A DNA stretch of 64,000 nucleotides from Rhizobium sp. RU33A (GTDB lineage Bacteria > Pseudomonadota > Alphaproteobacteria > Rhizobiales > Rhizobiaceae): NCBI RefSeq assembly GCF_900156055.1, contig NZ_FTMQ01000003.1, positions 806,001 to 870,000 of the forward strand. The letters run 5' to 3'. The position numbers were made by a program, and so were the translations under genes. Position 1 is the stretch's first letter. Every line of letters starts with the position of its first letter. Under the pieces are notes generated by a model. It was not told the origin of the DNA, did no database searches, and saw only the letters and a list, made by a program, of their open reading frames with translations. Shown piece after piece: positions 1 to 9,538 of this stretch.

Positions 1-936
1 AAGCATGGCCTCAAATCTTATCGCGAGCTTCCCGTTCGCCTCGCCGAATTCGGTACGGTCCATCGCTACGAAGCCTCAGGCGCCCTGCATGGCCTGATGC
101 GTGTCCGCGGCTTCACCCAGGACGATGCCCATGTGTTCTGCACGGAAGAGCAGATGGCGGCCGAATGCCTGCGCATCAACGATCTTATCCTGTCGGTCTA
201 CGAGGACTTCGGGTTCAACGAGATCGTCGTGAAGCTTTCGACCCGCCCGGAAAAGCGCGTCGGTTCGGACGACCTCTGGGATCGCGCCGAAAGCGTGATG
301 ATGGACGTGCTGAAGCAGATCGAGGAACAATCGGGCGGACGCATCAAGACCGGCATTCTGCCGGGCGAGGGCGCCTTCTACGGTCCGAAGTTTGAATACA
401 CCCTGCGGGACGCCATTGGCCGTGAATGGCAGTGCGGCACGACCCAGGTCGACTTCAACCTGCCGGAACGTTTCGGTGCTTTCTACATCGACCAGAACTC
501 GGAAAAGGTTCAGCCGGTTATGATCCACCGCGCCATCTGCGGCTCGATGGAACGTTTCCTCGGCATCCTGATCGAGAACTTTGCCGGCCACATGCCGCTC
601 TGGTTCGCGCCGCTGCAGGTCGTCGTGGCCACGATCACCTCGGATGCCGACGACTACGGTCGTGAAGTGGCAGAACAGCTCCGCGATGCAGGCCTGCAGG
701 TCGAGACGGACTTCCGCAACGAGAAGATCAACTACAAGGTCCGCGAGCACTCCGTGACCAAGGTTCCGGTGATCATCGTCTGCGGCAAGCGCGAGGCGGA
801 AGAAAAGACCGTCAACATTCGCCGCCTAGGTTCGCAGGACCAGGTGTCGATGCCGCTGACTGAGGCTGTAGCTGTGCTGGCAGGCGAAGCGACCCCGCCG
901 GACGTCAGGCGCAAGCTGGCGAAGCGTAAGGCCTAA
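1..936 (+). CDS. thrS: Threonyl-tRNA synthetase, 3' part (5' end outside window)
   Basis: Charges tRNA-Thr with threonine in the cytoplasm. The frame is open from base 1, so the start codon and the N-terminal TGS and editing domains lie outside the window. What remains is 311 codons of the class II catalytic core and anticodon-binding domain. Visible landmarks are [12 protein letters not shown] (motif 2 region, near base 105), [15 protein letters not shown] (near 433), the motif 3 region ending [11 protein letters not shown], and the C-terminal anticodon domain starting around [11 protein letters not shown]. The end of the protein (KLAKRKA) is normal. A strong hairpin follows the stop codon. 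Identification is secure from the motifs. Confidence 0.97.
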   Translation, partial: KHGLKSYRELPVRLAEFGTVHRYEASGALHGLMRVRGFTQDDAHVFCTEEQMAAECLRINDLILSVYEDFGFNEIVVKLSTRPEKRVGSDDLWDRAESVMMDVLKQIEEQSGGRIKTGILPGEGAFYGPKFEYTLRDAIGREWQCGTTQVDFNLPERFGAFYIDQNSEKVQPVMIHRAICGSMERFLGILIENFAGHMPLWFAPLQVVVATITSDADDYGREVAEQLRDAGLQVETDFRNEKINYKVREHSVTKVPVIIVCGKREAEEKTVNIRRLGSQDQVSMPLTEAVAVLAGEATPPDVRRKLAKRKA

Positions 937-946
937 CCAAAATCGA

Positions 947-980
947 CCGTCTGACAGTGTGTTGCCGCACTGTCAGACGG
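947..980 (+). terminator. Strong perfect hairpin after thrS
   Basis: Arms CCGTCTGACAGTG (947-959) and CACTGTCAGACGG (968-980) form a perfect 13-bp stem with an 8-nt loop. No run of T follows on either strand, so it is not a textbook intrinsic terminator. It lies 11 bases after the thrS stop and could end or stabilise that transcript. Confidence 0.55.
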
Positions 981-1038
981 CTGTCATCGAAACGGCATAT
1001 GACGGTCCGATGACTTTCCGTATCACCGGAGCCTTCCC

Positions 1039-1878
1039 GTGAAGTTCAAAGAACTCTCTTATGCCAATGAGCGTGACCCGAAGCTCAAGCGCTGGTTCAT
1101 TCGATCGATCGAAGGGCTTTCCGGTCGCGACCGTTTCACCCGCCTCTACGAGATCTGGCGCAACGACATCGTCGGCAAGACCGATCGCGTCTTTGGCAAG
1201 ATGCTGGACCTGATCAATGTCGACCTGAAGATCGAAGGCACCTGGCCGCCGGCGAACATTCCCGACGGGCCGATCGTCATAGTTGCCAACCATCCCTTCG
1301 GCATCGGAGATGGCATCGCTGTGCTCGCGCTGGCTGAACAACTCGGCCGTCCGTTCCGTGTGCTGATCAACAACGAACTCCTGAAGGTGCCGGAAATGGC
1401 GCCTTACTCGTTGCCCGTCTCCTTCGAGGAAACAAAGGAAGCGCTTGCCATCAACATGCAGACCCGGCACGAGGCGCTGCGTCTGTTGAAGGAAGGCGTG
1501 ACGGTCGTGATTTTCCCGGCAGGCGGCGTCGCGACCGCCAAGAAGGGCTTCGGTCGCGCCGAGGATCTTCCCTGGAAGATGTTTCCGGCCAAGCTCATCC
1601 AGGCAGCGAAAGCCAATGTCGTGCCGGTTTTCTTCGAAGGCCAGAACGGCCGCCTCTTTCATCTCGCCAGCAAGATCTCACTGACCTTGCGCTTATCGCT
1701 CCTGATCCGCGAGTTCCGCCGTCTGTCCGGTTCGACGATCCGGGCGCGTGTCGGGGTGATGATTCCGTGGGAAGAGCTGAGCACGCATGCGGACCGCAAG
1801 GATCTCTTGGCACGGCTTTTCGGCGCGGTTTTCAGCATGGCGCCGGTCGAACGCAGCAAGTTTCGCCGCGTCGCTTGA
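1039..1878 (+). CDS. Lysophospholipid acyltransferase family protein (hemolysin-like LPLAT)
   Basis: Predicted membrane-associated acyltransferase of 279 residues. The catalytic motif is NHPFGIGDG, with His85 and Asp91 separated by five residues. That is the H-x5-D spacing of the hemolysin/OlsF-like LPLAT branch, not the H-x4-D of PlsC. A second block, FPAGGVATAKKGFG (about 158-171), fits the acceptor-binding region. There is no signal peptide or clear membrane span. The substrate cannot be read from sequence; lysophospholipid or ornithine-lipid acylation are the usual candidates. It stands alone between thrS and a convergent exported-protein gene that ends 4 bases after its stop. Confidence 0.8.
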   Translation: MKFKELSYANERDPKLKRWFIRSIEGLSGRDRFTRLYEIWRNDIVGKTDRVFGKMLDLINVDLKIEGTWPPANIPDGPIVIVANHPFGIGDGIAVLALAEQLGRPFRVLINNELLKVPEMAPYSLPVSFEETKEALAINMQTRHEALRLLKEGVTVVIFPAGGVATAKKGFGRAEDLPWKMFPAKLIQAAKANVVPVFFEGQNGRLFHLASKISLTLRLSLLIREFRRLSGSTIRARVGVMIPWEELSTHADRKDLLARLFGAVFSMAPVERSKFRRVA

Positions 1879-1882
1879 GGCG

Positions 1883-2836
1883 TCAGGGCTGGTCGAGCAT
1901 CAGCTCGACATCCAGGTTCACCCCGGCCTTCACCTCGAAATCCCGCTGGAAGAGCTTGTCCTTGTTGCGGGCAACCGCCGTGTACTGGCCCTCCGCCAGC
2001 ACCATCACCGGGAAGGCGCTGACGCTTTCCGCCACAATGTCGCCGCCTGACGTCAGGACGGACCAGGCGGTATCGGCAATCGCTTCCCCGCCTTCTTCAG
2101 AGACCAGCTTGAAACCCACCTGAGAAGCGCGATGCTGGATCGTCGCTTCCGTGAGTTCGCCGGCTTCGACACTGATGTCGGCGCGCACCACCGCGTTGAT
2201 CGAGCCGTATTCCGACACGACATGATAGGTTCCGGCGTTCAGGCGCACGATGGTGTTCGGCTTGACATCCGCTAGCACCAGGCCGCGCTCTCCGTCCTCG
2301 CGAACCTCGGAGGCGTAGATGTCGAAACTCAACTGCTTGTCCGGAATATGGGTGTCGGCACCGGAGATGGCACTCAGCGACATGCCGCCGGCATCAAGCA
2401 CCAGAACCTGATTGGCAACCTCACCTTCGACAGGCACTTTGAGCTTCTTGGTGGCACCTGCACGCCCAAAGGATACATTGACGAAATAGTCACCGGGCGC
2501 GAGCTGAAACGCGGCCGATCCACCCTCGGCGCTGGCAAGCAAAGGAAGCTTGCCGTCTGCCCCAGGAATAGGGCTGAACACGCGCCAGGACAGCCCATGC
2601 TGCATCGGTTCGCCGGCGTCGGTCAGCTTGGCATCGAGCTTGACGCTGCGCCCTTGGGTCACATTGGCGATCGCAGCTGCACCCGGAGCCGAAAACGCCT
2701 TCAGCTTCGGCATCTTGGTCGAGCCGTTCAGCTGTTTGAAGGTCTCGAAGGCTTCCTGAGCAAACGACGGTGACGCTGCCGCCGAGGCCACGAGAAGCCA
2801 GAACAGCAGTTGGACAAGACCAGATTGGCGGGACAT
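1883..2836 (-). CDS. Exported protein of unknown function
   Basis: I do not recognise a functional family. The open frame runs to 2866, but the ATG at 2836 ([15 protein letters not shown]) gives a normal signal peptide: basic n-region, hydrophobic core of about 15 residues, and likely cleavage near PSFA/QEAF. That leaves a mature protein of about 290 residues. The mature part is rich in beta-type segments (repeated stretches like [31 protein letters not shown]). This suggests three or more consecutive Ig/carboxypeptidase-regulatory-like beta-sandwich modules in the periplasm. The third and fourth repeats share a G-x-Y-x-V pattern. It is convergent with the acyltransferase gene and divergent from the nitroreductase gene. 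Confidence 0.7.
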   Translation of the reverse strand: MSRQSGLVQLLFWLLVASAAASPSFAQEAFETFKQLNGSTKMPKLKAFSAPGAAAIANVTQGRSVKLDAKLTDAGEPMQHGLSWRVFSPIPGADGKLPLLASAEGGSAAFQLAPGDYFVNVSFGRAGATKKLKVPVEGEVANQVLVLDAGGMSLSAISGADTHIPDKQLSFDIYASEVREDGERGLVLADVKPNTIVRLNAGTYHVVSEYGSINAVVRADISVEAGELTEATIQHRASQVGFKLVSEEGGEAIADTAWSVLTSGGDIVAESVSAFPVMVLAEGQYTAVARNKDKLFQRDFEVKAGVNLDVELMLDQP

Positions 2837-2946
2837 GCGATGCACTGTGTGTTGACTTCCTTCCAAATGCCGGCAACTTCAAACCGAACCGCATGGCAAT
2901 TTCAAGACCTGCTGCGACCGCAAAGGCCTATGAAGGTATCAAGAAA

Positions 2947-3531
2947 ATGAAAAAAGACTTCAAGCTGCTCGATTATCTCGCGGTTCGCCGCTCCGTGCCC
3001 GCCTTTCAGATGTGCGAGCCGGGTCCGGACAAGGCCGAAATCGAGTCGATTTTGACGCTGGCGGTCCGCGTTCCCGATCACGGCAAGATCGCCCCTTGGC
3101 GCTTTATCGTCTACCGTGGCGAGGAACGAGTCCGGATTGGCGAAGAACTGCTGAAGATGGCGCTGCAGAAGAATCCTGGTCTTTCTGAGGAGATGATCCA
3201 GGTCGAACGCGCACGCTTCACCCGGGCGCCAGTGGTGATCGCGGTGATCTCGACGGCTGCCCCGCATGCGAAGATCCCGGAATGGGAGCAGGTCATGTCC
3301 GCCGGTGCCCTTTGCCTCAATCTGCTGATGGCGGCCAATGCCCATGGCTATGTCTCGAACTGGCTGAGTGAATGGTTCGCCTTCGACGAGCGCGCCCATC
3401 CGCTTCTCGGCGTCAAGGCCGGTGAAAAGGTGGCGGGCTTCATCCATATCGGCTCGACCGAGTTTCCGATCGTCGAGCGTCCGCGTCCGGCGCTGGAAGA
3501 CCTCGTGTCCTGGCAGGGTGGCGAAGATTGA
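2947..3531 (+). CDS. Nitroreductase family protein (FMN-dependent)
   Basis: Predicted 194-residue flavoenzyme of the single-domain nitroreductase group (YdjA-like by length), probably a homodimer using FMN and NAD(P)H. Landmarks are the N-terminal RRSVPAF and [15 protein letters not shown] (FMN-binding and dimer region), and [13 protein letters not shown] and [18 protein letters not shown] near the end. The frame is open from 2770, but the ATG at 2947 has a GAAGG ribosome site 10 bases upstream and gives the family's usual length; 2893 is the other option. Its stop overlaps the next start (TGATG), so it is probably cotranscribed with the flavin reductase-like gene. The physiological substrate is unknown. 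Confidence 0.85.
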   Translation: MKKDFKLLDYLAVRRSVPAFQMCEPGPDKAEIESILTLAVRVPDHGKIAPWRFIVYRGEERVRIGEELLKMALQKNPGLSEEMIQVERARFTRAPVVIAVISTAAPHAKIPEWEQVMSAGALCLNLLMAANAHGYVSNWLSEWFAFDERAHPLLGVKAGEKVAGFIHIGSTEFPIVERPRPALEDLVSWQGGED

Positions 3532-4139
3532 TGTTCTATGACACCGAGACGAATGCCCATGGCATGGCACATGATCCCTTCAAGGCGATCGTGGCGCCAA
3601 GGCCCATCGGCTGGATCGGCACGAAGGGCAGGGATGGCATCCGCAACCTGTCCCCCTATTCCTTCTTCAACGCCGTCGGCGACCGACCGAAAATGGTCAT
3701 GTTCTCGTCGAGCGGCCGCAAGGACAGCCTTAGAAACGTCGAGGAAACCGGCGTCTTCACGGCAAGCTTCGTCAGCCGGACGTTAATGGACCGGATGAAC
3801 GAATCGTCGGCCGCCGTTGCCTATGAGACGGATGAATTCGAGTTGGCGGGTCTGACCCCCGCACCCGGGAGAATCGTCGACGCTCCCTTTGTCGGGGAAG
3901 CTGTCGCGGCGCTCGAATGCCGGGTGACCAGGGTTCTGACCTTGCCCGACATGCACGGGAACGACACCGACAGCCATGCAGTCTTCGGGCAGGTCGTCGG
4001 CATCCATATTGCGGACGCGGTGATCCGGAACGGACGATTCGATCTGGCTGTTGCCGATCCGATCATGCGCCTGGGCTATATGGACTATGCCGGCATGGGG
4101 CCGGTCTTCGAGTTGAAGCGGCCGAGCCAGAGGACCTGA
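3531..4139 (+). CDS. Flavin reductase-like protein (FMN-binding split barrel)
   Basis: Protein of 202 residues resembling the DIM6/NTAB group of flavin-binding split-barrel oxidoreductases. The diagnostic segment is near the N-terminus: APRPIGWIGTKGRDGIRNLSPYSFF, followed by PKMVMFSSSGRKDSLRN, which would contact FMN. The ATG at 3531 shares one base with the preceding stop (TGATG), a sign of translational coupling. It may bind FMN and reduce it or a small substrate. Being paired with a nitroreductase suggests a shared flavin-linked reductive role, which is inference. Confidence 0.85.
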   Translation: MFYDTETNAHGMAHDPFKAIVAPRPIGWIGTKGRDGIRNLSPYSFFNAVGDRPKMVMFSSSGRKDSLRNVEETGVFTASFVSRTLMDRMNESSAAVAYETDEFELAGLTPAPGRIVDAPFVGEAVAALECRVTRVLTLPDMHGNDTDSHAVFGQVVGIHIADAVIRNGRFDLAVADPIMRLGYMDYAGMGPVFELKRPSQRT

Positions 4140-4250
4140 GGCCTCGGCCCGGTGCGCTTGCTGAACCGGGTCGAGTGTTGTGGTTAATGAACGTGGTGAA
4201 CGTTTCTTAAACACTTTGATCCTACTGTCGAAACACCGAATGCTTCGGGT

Positions 4251-5417
4251 TTGTACAGGTGGCGAGTGGGTTCGACTTTGATCGTTGCAGCTTTTCTCAG
4301 ATGGGTCGAAACGGCAAAGACGCAGGAGCGGGCGCGTGCTGCAAATGCGCTGGCTCGCGCCTATCTGAAGTCCGATATGGCGCCCGAAGAACGGCAAGCT
4401 GCCCAAATGGCTATGACCTATCTGCTCGATGACCCGGCACCACAGGTGCGGCTCGCTCTCGCCGATATTTTGGCCCCGGAAGAGCGAGCTCCACGCGCCT
4501 TGATGGTGTCCCTGGCCGAGGATCAGCCGGAAATCGCTTCGGTCGTCATTTTGTGCTCGCCCGTTTTGTCAGATGCCGATCTGGTCGATATCGCTGGACG
4601 AGGCACCGTCGAAACTCGTGCTCTGATCGCTGCCCGCAAGGAGGTCAGCGTTGGCGTGGCCGCAGCACTTGCCGAAATTGGGGATGCTGCCGAGCTTGAG
4701 GTCCTCCTGGAAAATCCCGGCGCCCGCATCACTGCCTTTACGCTCCGCCGCATTGCCGAGCGTCACGGCCACAGCGAACGCATTCGCGCCCTTCTTCTGG
4801 ATCGTGACGATCTGACAAGCGATGTACGGCAGCTCCTCGTTCAGTTCGTCACTGAAGCGCTCGCCGGCTCGGATCTCGTGATCGGCGCCATCGGCAGCCG
4901 TCGCATCGAGCGAATCGCCCGCGAAGCCGGCGACAGCGCCACCATCGCCCTGCTTGCAGACGTCCATGGCGACGAACTCACGCGCCTGACAGACCAGCTT
5001 CGGGTCGCCGGGCGCCTGACGCCCGCCTTCCTCATGCATGCGCTGTGCGCTGGCCGTACCGACTTCTTCTCCAGTGCCATCGTGGCGATTTCCGGTCTCG
5101 ACGAGCGTCGCGTGCGCTCTATTCTGGCGACTGGACGCTTCCATGCCGTGCGCGCACTCTTGGAATCCGCCGGACTTGGTCGGGATGTCAGCCCGCTCTT
5201 CGTTGATGCCATCATGCTGTGGCGGGGGCTCATCCAGTCGGCGAGCGGCTTCGATCTCGATCATATCGCCGATCGTCTGGTGCAGCGTTACCGCGGGGAC
5301 AGCAGTCTCAGCGAACCCGCAACAGCGCTCGTCGACATGATCGAGCGGCTTGCTATCGCGGAAGAACGTCGCTTGGCGCGGGATTATGCTTCCGGCTTCG
5401 CGCTCGCCGCCGCCTGA
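4251..5417 (+). CDS. DUF2336 domain-containing protein
   Basis: Protein of up to 388 residues, mostly alpha-helical with Ala/Leu/Arg-rich repeats resembling HEAT-type solenoids (for example LALADILAPEERAPRALMVSLAEDQPEIASVVIL). This is the DUF2336 family typical of Rhizobiales; its function is not established. No ATG fits the start. The frame begins at a TTG (4251), a GTG lies at 4266, and a TTG at 4278 would give MIVAAFLRWVETAK, which looks most like the family N-terminus as I remember it. AGGTGG at 4257-4262 is the only ribosome-site-like stretch. The preceding 110 bases hold no gene. Confidence 0.75.
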   Translation: MYRWRVGSTLIVAAFLRWVETAKTQERARAANALARAYLKSDMAPEERQAAQMAMTYLLDDPAPQVRLALADILAPEERAPRALMVSLAEDQPEIASVVILCSPVLSDADLVDIAGRGTVETRALIAARKEVSVGVAAALAEIGDAAELEVLLENPGARITAFTLRRIAERHGHSERIRALLLDRDDLTSDVRQLLVQFVTEALAGSDLVIGAIGSRRIERIAREAGDSATIALLADVHGDELTRLTDQLRVAGRLTPAFLMHALCAGRTDFFSSAIVAISGLDERRVRSILATGRFHAVRALLESAGLGRDVSPLFVDAIMLWRGLIQSASGFDLDHIADRLVQRYRGDSSLSEPATALVDMIERLAIAEERRLARDYASGFALAAA

Positions 5418-5421
5418 TCCG

Positions 5422-5832
5422 TCACGGCACGATTTTCTTGGCGACCCATGAATAGCTTTCCGAGACAACGTGGATCGGCTTCTCGAAGATCATCTTGATC
5501 GCAGCCTTGCCGGGCAGGACTTCGCGGACCGCGTCGACCGCACGATCCTTCAGTGTCCGCTCCTGTTCTGCCGTCGGCACCACAATGGCCGCACTGCTGT
5601 CCGTCTGCGGCGACTGTGCCGCCAGTGCCTCCATGATCTCTGGTGGAGGGGACTGGCAGACGGCTACGGCCGTCGGATAGCCGATATTGGTATAGCGCCC
5701 CAGGACCTGTTCCGATGCCGCGTTGCACAGCTCGATGGAGACGAATCGCTCGACCGGTGTCTCGACGAACTCGCAATGGCTGACGCTGTCGTCGCAGCCA
5801 AGGATCGTCATCATGATCAGTGCAGTCTTCAT
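5422..5832 (-). CDS. Small exported or membrane-anchored protein, unknown function
   Basis: Unrecognised 136-residue protein. It starts with a short hydrophobic stretch (MKTALIMMTILGC) that could be a signal or lipoprotein-type segment, although the usual lipobox is imperfect. Four or five Cys are visible in the first 60 residues (GCDDSVSHCEF, SIELCNAA, VAVCQSP), which suggests disulfides and an extracytoplasmic location. The C-terminal half is charged (EQERTLKDRAVDAVREVLPGKAAIKM). It is convergent with the DUF2336 gene, their ends 4 bases apart. Confidence 0.65.
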   Translation of the reverse strand: MKTALIMMTILGCDDSVSHCEFVETPVERFVSIELCNAASEQVLGRYTNIGYPTAVAVCQSPPPEIMEALAAQSPQTDSSAAIVVPTAEQERTLKDRAVDAVREVLPGKAAIKMIFEKPIHVVSESYSWVAKKIVP

Positions 5833-5969
5833 CGCAGGGGCTCCCGTCAGGGTCGTTGGCGGTCAGACGAAACAGAATGATTGGAGCCGAAGCAAGGCAG
5901 TATGCCGATACGTCTCGACGAAGGCTGCAGGCGGGTGCGCGCGCAGAACTCGTGGACCCGCAGATCGCG

Positions 5970-7217
5970 CTAGACGATCGAGGCCTGCTTGGCTTCGCGC
6001 TCCGATTCGGTGAAAAGATCGAGCTCCGCTTGCTCGTCCAAGGGCAGGACGTCGTCCGAGCGTTCGACCTCGCGGATCCACTCGCGCCAGATGGAGACGA
6101 GGAGCGCCATCAGGACCGGGCCGATGAACAGGCCGAGAAAGCCCATGGTTTTCACACCGCCCACCAGACCGAAGAAAGTCGGCAGGAACGGAAGCTTGAT
6201 GGGACCGCCGACGAGACGCGGACGGACCGTCTTGTCGACAATAAAGAGCTCGACCGAGCCCCAGACGAAGAGGGCAACGCCTTCAAATGTGGAGCCGCTG
6301 GCGACGAGATAGATCGAGACCAGAGTGAACGACAGCGGCGCGCCACCCGGAATGAGTGCCATGACGCCGGTGATCACGCCGAGGGTGACCGGTGAGGGCA
6401 CGCCAGCGAGCCAATAGGCGATGCCGAGAATGATACCTTCGGCGATTGCGATCAGCGTCATGCCTGTGACAGTGGAACTGATCGTCGCGGGAACCACGCG
6501 TGAGATCCGTTCCCAGCGGCTGGGCAGAATGCGCTCGCCGAGCAGGTCAAGCTGGCGCGAGAAGTTTGCGCCATCGCGATAGACGAAGAAGAGGGCGATC
6601 AGCATGAACAGAAGCGTCAACACCAGATGGAAAAGACCATCTCCAGCGGCGATCACTGCCCGATAGATGTTGCCGATATTGGCACCACTCACCAGTTGGA
6701 TGAGTTCGCCAATCGCACCTGGCTGCCCGATATGCTCGTTCCATTGCGCAACGAGCCAGTCACCGATGCGCGGCAGGGCCGCAATCCAGGCCGGAGGCGG
6801 GGCGCCGGTCTCGTTTGCCTGCACCGCCCAGCTGATCCACTGGCGTATCTCTTCAACCGCATAAGAAATTGCGATTCCGATCGGGATGATAAGGAAGGCC
6901 AAGATGGCGATAAGCGCGATGGTTGCGCCGAGCGTGGTGTTGCCGCCGATCTGATCAAGAAGCCGGCGGTAAAGCGGCCAACTGGCGAAAGCGATGACGA
7001 GCGCGGCCAATACAGGCACGACGAAACCGTGGAAAAAGTAGATCGCGGCAATGCCGATCAGCACCAGCAGCCAACGCGCCACGGAGATTGGTGTGATCAG
7101 GGCGATGCGATTGGCCGTTGCCTGGCCAAGCCAACGTGGCCCTTTCGACGAGGTCTGAATATCAGCCTGGCTCACAATCTGAAGTGTCCCGTTAAAACTG
7201 CCCTGCATATGGAGCAT
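5970..7217 (-). CDS. AI-2E family transporter (PerM-like permease)
   Basis: Inner-membrane protein of about 415 residues with seven to eight hydrophobic spans. A pair follows residue 45 (SVARWLLVLIGIAAIYFFHGFVVPVLAALVIAFA), then comes the family's long periplasmic loop (about 130-200), and then spans including LTLLFMLIALFFVYRDG, GITLIAIAEGIILGIAYWLAG-like segments and a C-terminal pair. The motif VDKTVRPRLVGGPIKLP is typical of the family. Members export a variety of small molecules or act as Na+/H+ antiporters, so the substrate is unknown. The start is at 7217 or at the ATG at 7208; neither has an obvious ribosome site. Confidence 0.87.
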   Translation of the reverse strand: MLHMQGSFNGTLQIVSQADIQTSSKGPRWLGQATANRIALITPISVARWLLVLIGIAAIYFFHGFVVPVLAALVIAFASWPLYRRLLDQIGGNTTLGATIALIAILAFLIIPIGIAISYAVEEIRQWISWAVQANETGAPPPAWIAALPRIGDWLVAQWNEHIGQPGAIGELIQLVSGANIGNIYRAVIAAGDGLFHLVLTLLFMLIALFFVYRDGANFSRQLDLLGERILPSRWERISRVVPATISSTVTGMTLIAIAEGIILGIAYWLAGVPSPVTLGVITGVMALIPGGAPLSFTLVSIYLVASGSTFEGVALFVWGSVELFIVDKTVRPRLVGGPIKLPFLPTFFGLVGGVKTMGFLGLFIGPVLMALLVSIWREWIREVERSDDVLPLDEQAELDLFTESEREAKQASIV

Positions 7218-7266
7218 TCTGGATCGGGAAACAAGCGGGCGGCGGCGGGCGCATGACGCCCGCGGC

Positions 7267-9321
7267 TCAGATGTCGAGGTTCTCGGCGAAGGCGGCGCGC
7301 TCCTGGATGAAGCGGAAGCGTGCCTCAGGCTTCGTCCCCATCAAAGCATCGACCGCGTCCCGCGTGCCCTCGAAATCCACGTCATCGATGCCGACCCGGA
7401 GCAGTGTCCGCTTGCTCGGATCCATCGTGGTTTCCTTGAGCTGCGCCGGCATCATTTCGCCAAGGCCTTTGAAGCGTCCAATCTCGACCTTCTTGCCCTT
7501 GAAGACGGTCTCCATCAACTCGGCCCGGTGGGCGTCGTCGCGGGCATAAACGGTCTTGGCGCCCTGCCGAATGACGTAAAGCGGCGGCACCGCGAGATAG
7601 AGATGGTTGCCCCGGATGAGTTCGGGCATTTCCTGATAGAAGAAGGTGATTAGCAGCGATGCGATATGCGCCCCGTCGACGTCGGCATCGGTCATCACGA
7701 TGATGCGTTCGTAACGCAGGTCTTCGTCGCGATACTTTGTCCGTGTGCCGCAGCCGAGTGCCTGGATGAGATCGGCAATCTGCTGGTTCGCCATCAGTTT
7801 CTCGCGGCTCGCTGAGCCAACGTTGAGGATCTTGCCGCGTAGCGGCAGGATCGCCTGATTGGAGCGGTTGCGCGCTTGCTTGGCCGAGCCACCAGCCGAG
7901 TCACCCTCGACGATGAAGAGTTCGGCGCCTTCGGCCGTGTTTTGTGAGCAGTCGGCAAGCTTGCCCGGCAGACGCAGTTTGCGCACGGCCGTTTTGCGGT
8001 TGACTTCCTTTTCCTTGCGGCGGCGCAGCCGTTCCTCGCAGCGCTCGATCACCCAGTCGAGCAGCTTGGCCGCCTCGTTCGGATTGTCGGCGAGATAGTG
8101 GTCGAAGGGGTCGCGCAGCACGTTTTCGACAAGACGCTGGGCCTCGACGGTCGCGAGCTTGTCCTTGGTCTGGCCGACAAATTCAGGCTCACGGATGAAG
8201 ACCGAAAGCATGCCGACAGCAGAAATCATCACGTCGTCGGTGGTGATTTCCTTGGCGCGCTTGTTCTGCGTCAGTTCGGCATAGTTCTTCAGGCCCTTGG
8301 TGAGCGCAATGCGCAGACCCGCCTCATGCGTGCCGCCTTCCGGCGTCGGGATCGTGTTGCAGTAGGAATGCAGCGCCGGATCACCACCATACCAGGTGAC
8401 GGCCCATTCCATCGCGCCATGGCCGCCGGTCTTCTCGGTCTTTCCGGCAAAGATCTCGCGGGTGACGGTGAAGTCCTTGCCGAGCGTCGCGGCGAGATAG
8501 TCCTTTAAGCCGCCTGGGAAGTGGAAGACGGCCTTCTCAGGGATGTCGCCACCCTCGGGCACCATGCCCGGATCGCAGGACCAGCGGATTTCGACCCCAC
8601 CGAACAGATAGGCTTTGGACCGCGCCATGCGGAAAATCCGGCCCGGATCGAACTTCGCATGATCGCCGAAGATCTGCGGGTCCGGGTGAAAGCGCACGCG
8701 GGTTCCACGGCGGTTGTGCACTTCGCCCAGTTCTTCGAGCCCGCCCTGCGGCACACCGCGCGAGAAGGTCTGGCGATAGAGCTTGCGATTGCGGGCGACT
8801 TCAACCTCGAGCAGGTCGGACAGCGCGTTGACAACGGAGACACCAACGCCGTGCAGACCACCTGAGGTCTCATAGGCCTTGCCATCGAATTTGCCGCCGG
8901 CATGCAGCTTGGTCATGATCACTTCAAGAGTCGACTTGCCCGGCACCTGCGGATGCAGTTCGACCGGGATACCACGTCCATTGTCGGTGACCGTCAGGAA
9001 TCCCTGGCTGTCGAGATGCACGTCGATAAAGTTGGCGTGGCCGGCCACCGCTTCGTCCATCGAGTTGTCGATGACTTCGGCAAACAGGTGATGCAGCGCC
9101 TTTTCGTCCGTACCGCCGATATACATGCCTGGACGCATGCGCACCGGTTCGAGGCCTTCGAGAACACGAATGGAGGACGCGCCATATTCCTCGGCACCCG
9201 CCGTCGAAGCAGGGGCCGCCGTTCGCGCGGCAGGCGCAGGCGCGGGGGAAGGCGTCGTCACGGTTTCCGCCTCGACCTTCTGGGCGAGCGGCATGCCGGA
9301 AAAGAGATCGTTGTCGTCCAT
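7267..9321 (-). CDS. parE: DNA topoisomerase IV subunit B
   Basis: ATPase subunit of topoisomerase IV, which decatenates daughter chromosomes together with ParC. The chosen ATG at 9321 (MDDNDLFSGMPL) gives 684 residues; the frame is open to 9552, but the extra part is unlike the family. Visible domains are the GHKL ATPase (VIDNSMDEAVAG, DNGRGIPVE, GGLHGVGVSVVNALS), the transducer, the Toprim domain with ELFIVEGDSAGGSAKQARNR and TDADVDGAHIASLL, and the C-terminal FKGLGEMMPAQLKETTMDP. The length and the absence of the long alphaproteobacterial GyrB insertions favour ParE over GyrB. An alternative start upstream (MRRLYEGAAKP) is possible. Confidence 0.93.
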   Translation of the reverse strand: MDDNDLFSGMPLAQKVEAETVTTPSPAPAPAARTAAPASTAGAEEYGASSIRVLEGLEPVRMRPGMYIGGTDEKALHHLFAEVIDNSMDEAVAGHANFIDVHLDSQGFLTVTDNGRGIPVELHPQVPGKSTLEVIMTKLHAGGKFDGKAYETSGGLHGVGVSVVNALSDLLEVEVARNRKLYRQTFSRGVPQGGLEELGEVHNRRGTRVRFHPDPQIFGDHAKFDPGRIFRMARSKAYLFGGVEIRWSCDPGMVPEGGDIPEKAVFHFPGGLKDYLAATLGKDFTVTREIFAGKTEKTGGHGAMEWAVTWYGGDPALHSYCNTIPTPEGGTHEAGLRIALTKGLKNYAELTQNKRAKEITTDDVMISAVGMLSVFIREPEFVGQTKDKLATVEAQRLVENVLRDPFDHYLADNPNEAAKLLDWVIERCEERLRRRKEKEVNRKTAVRKLRLPGKLADCSQNTAEGAELFIVEGDSAGGSAKQARNRSNQAILPLRGKILNVGSASREKLMANQQIADLIQALGCGTRTKYRDEDLRYERIIVMTDADVDGAHIASLLITFFYQEMPELIRGNHLYLAVPPLYVIRQGAKTVYARDDAHRAELMETVFKGKKVEIGRFKGLGEMMPAQLKETTMDPSKRTLLRVGIDDVDFEGTRDAVDALMGTKPEARFRFIQERAAFAENLDI

Positions 9322-9538
9322 GGCGTCGTTCGATACTCTGTTGCTGTTCGATGCCGGCTTCGCGGCACCTTCATATAGCCGCCGCATCAGGCCAGTCGCA
9401 TCTGCGAATCGGTCGGATTGTGCCAGATAGGCAGGGCAGGCGCGAAGGGCCATAGAGCCGGCGCATGTTGAATTCGGGCCAGCTTTGCGTGGCGCATTTC
9501 GCGAAGGCAAGCGTGAGCCGAGAGGAAACCCATCTTCC

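Noticed and set aside
7267-9321. DNA gyrase subunit B instead of ParE
   Set aside because: The length (684) and the absence of the long alphaproteobacterial GyrB C-terminal insertion fit ParE better.
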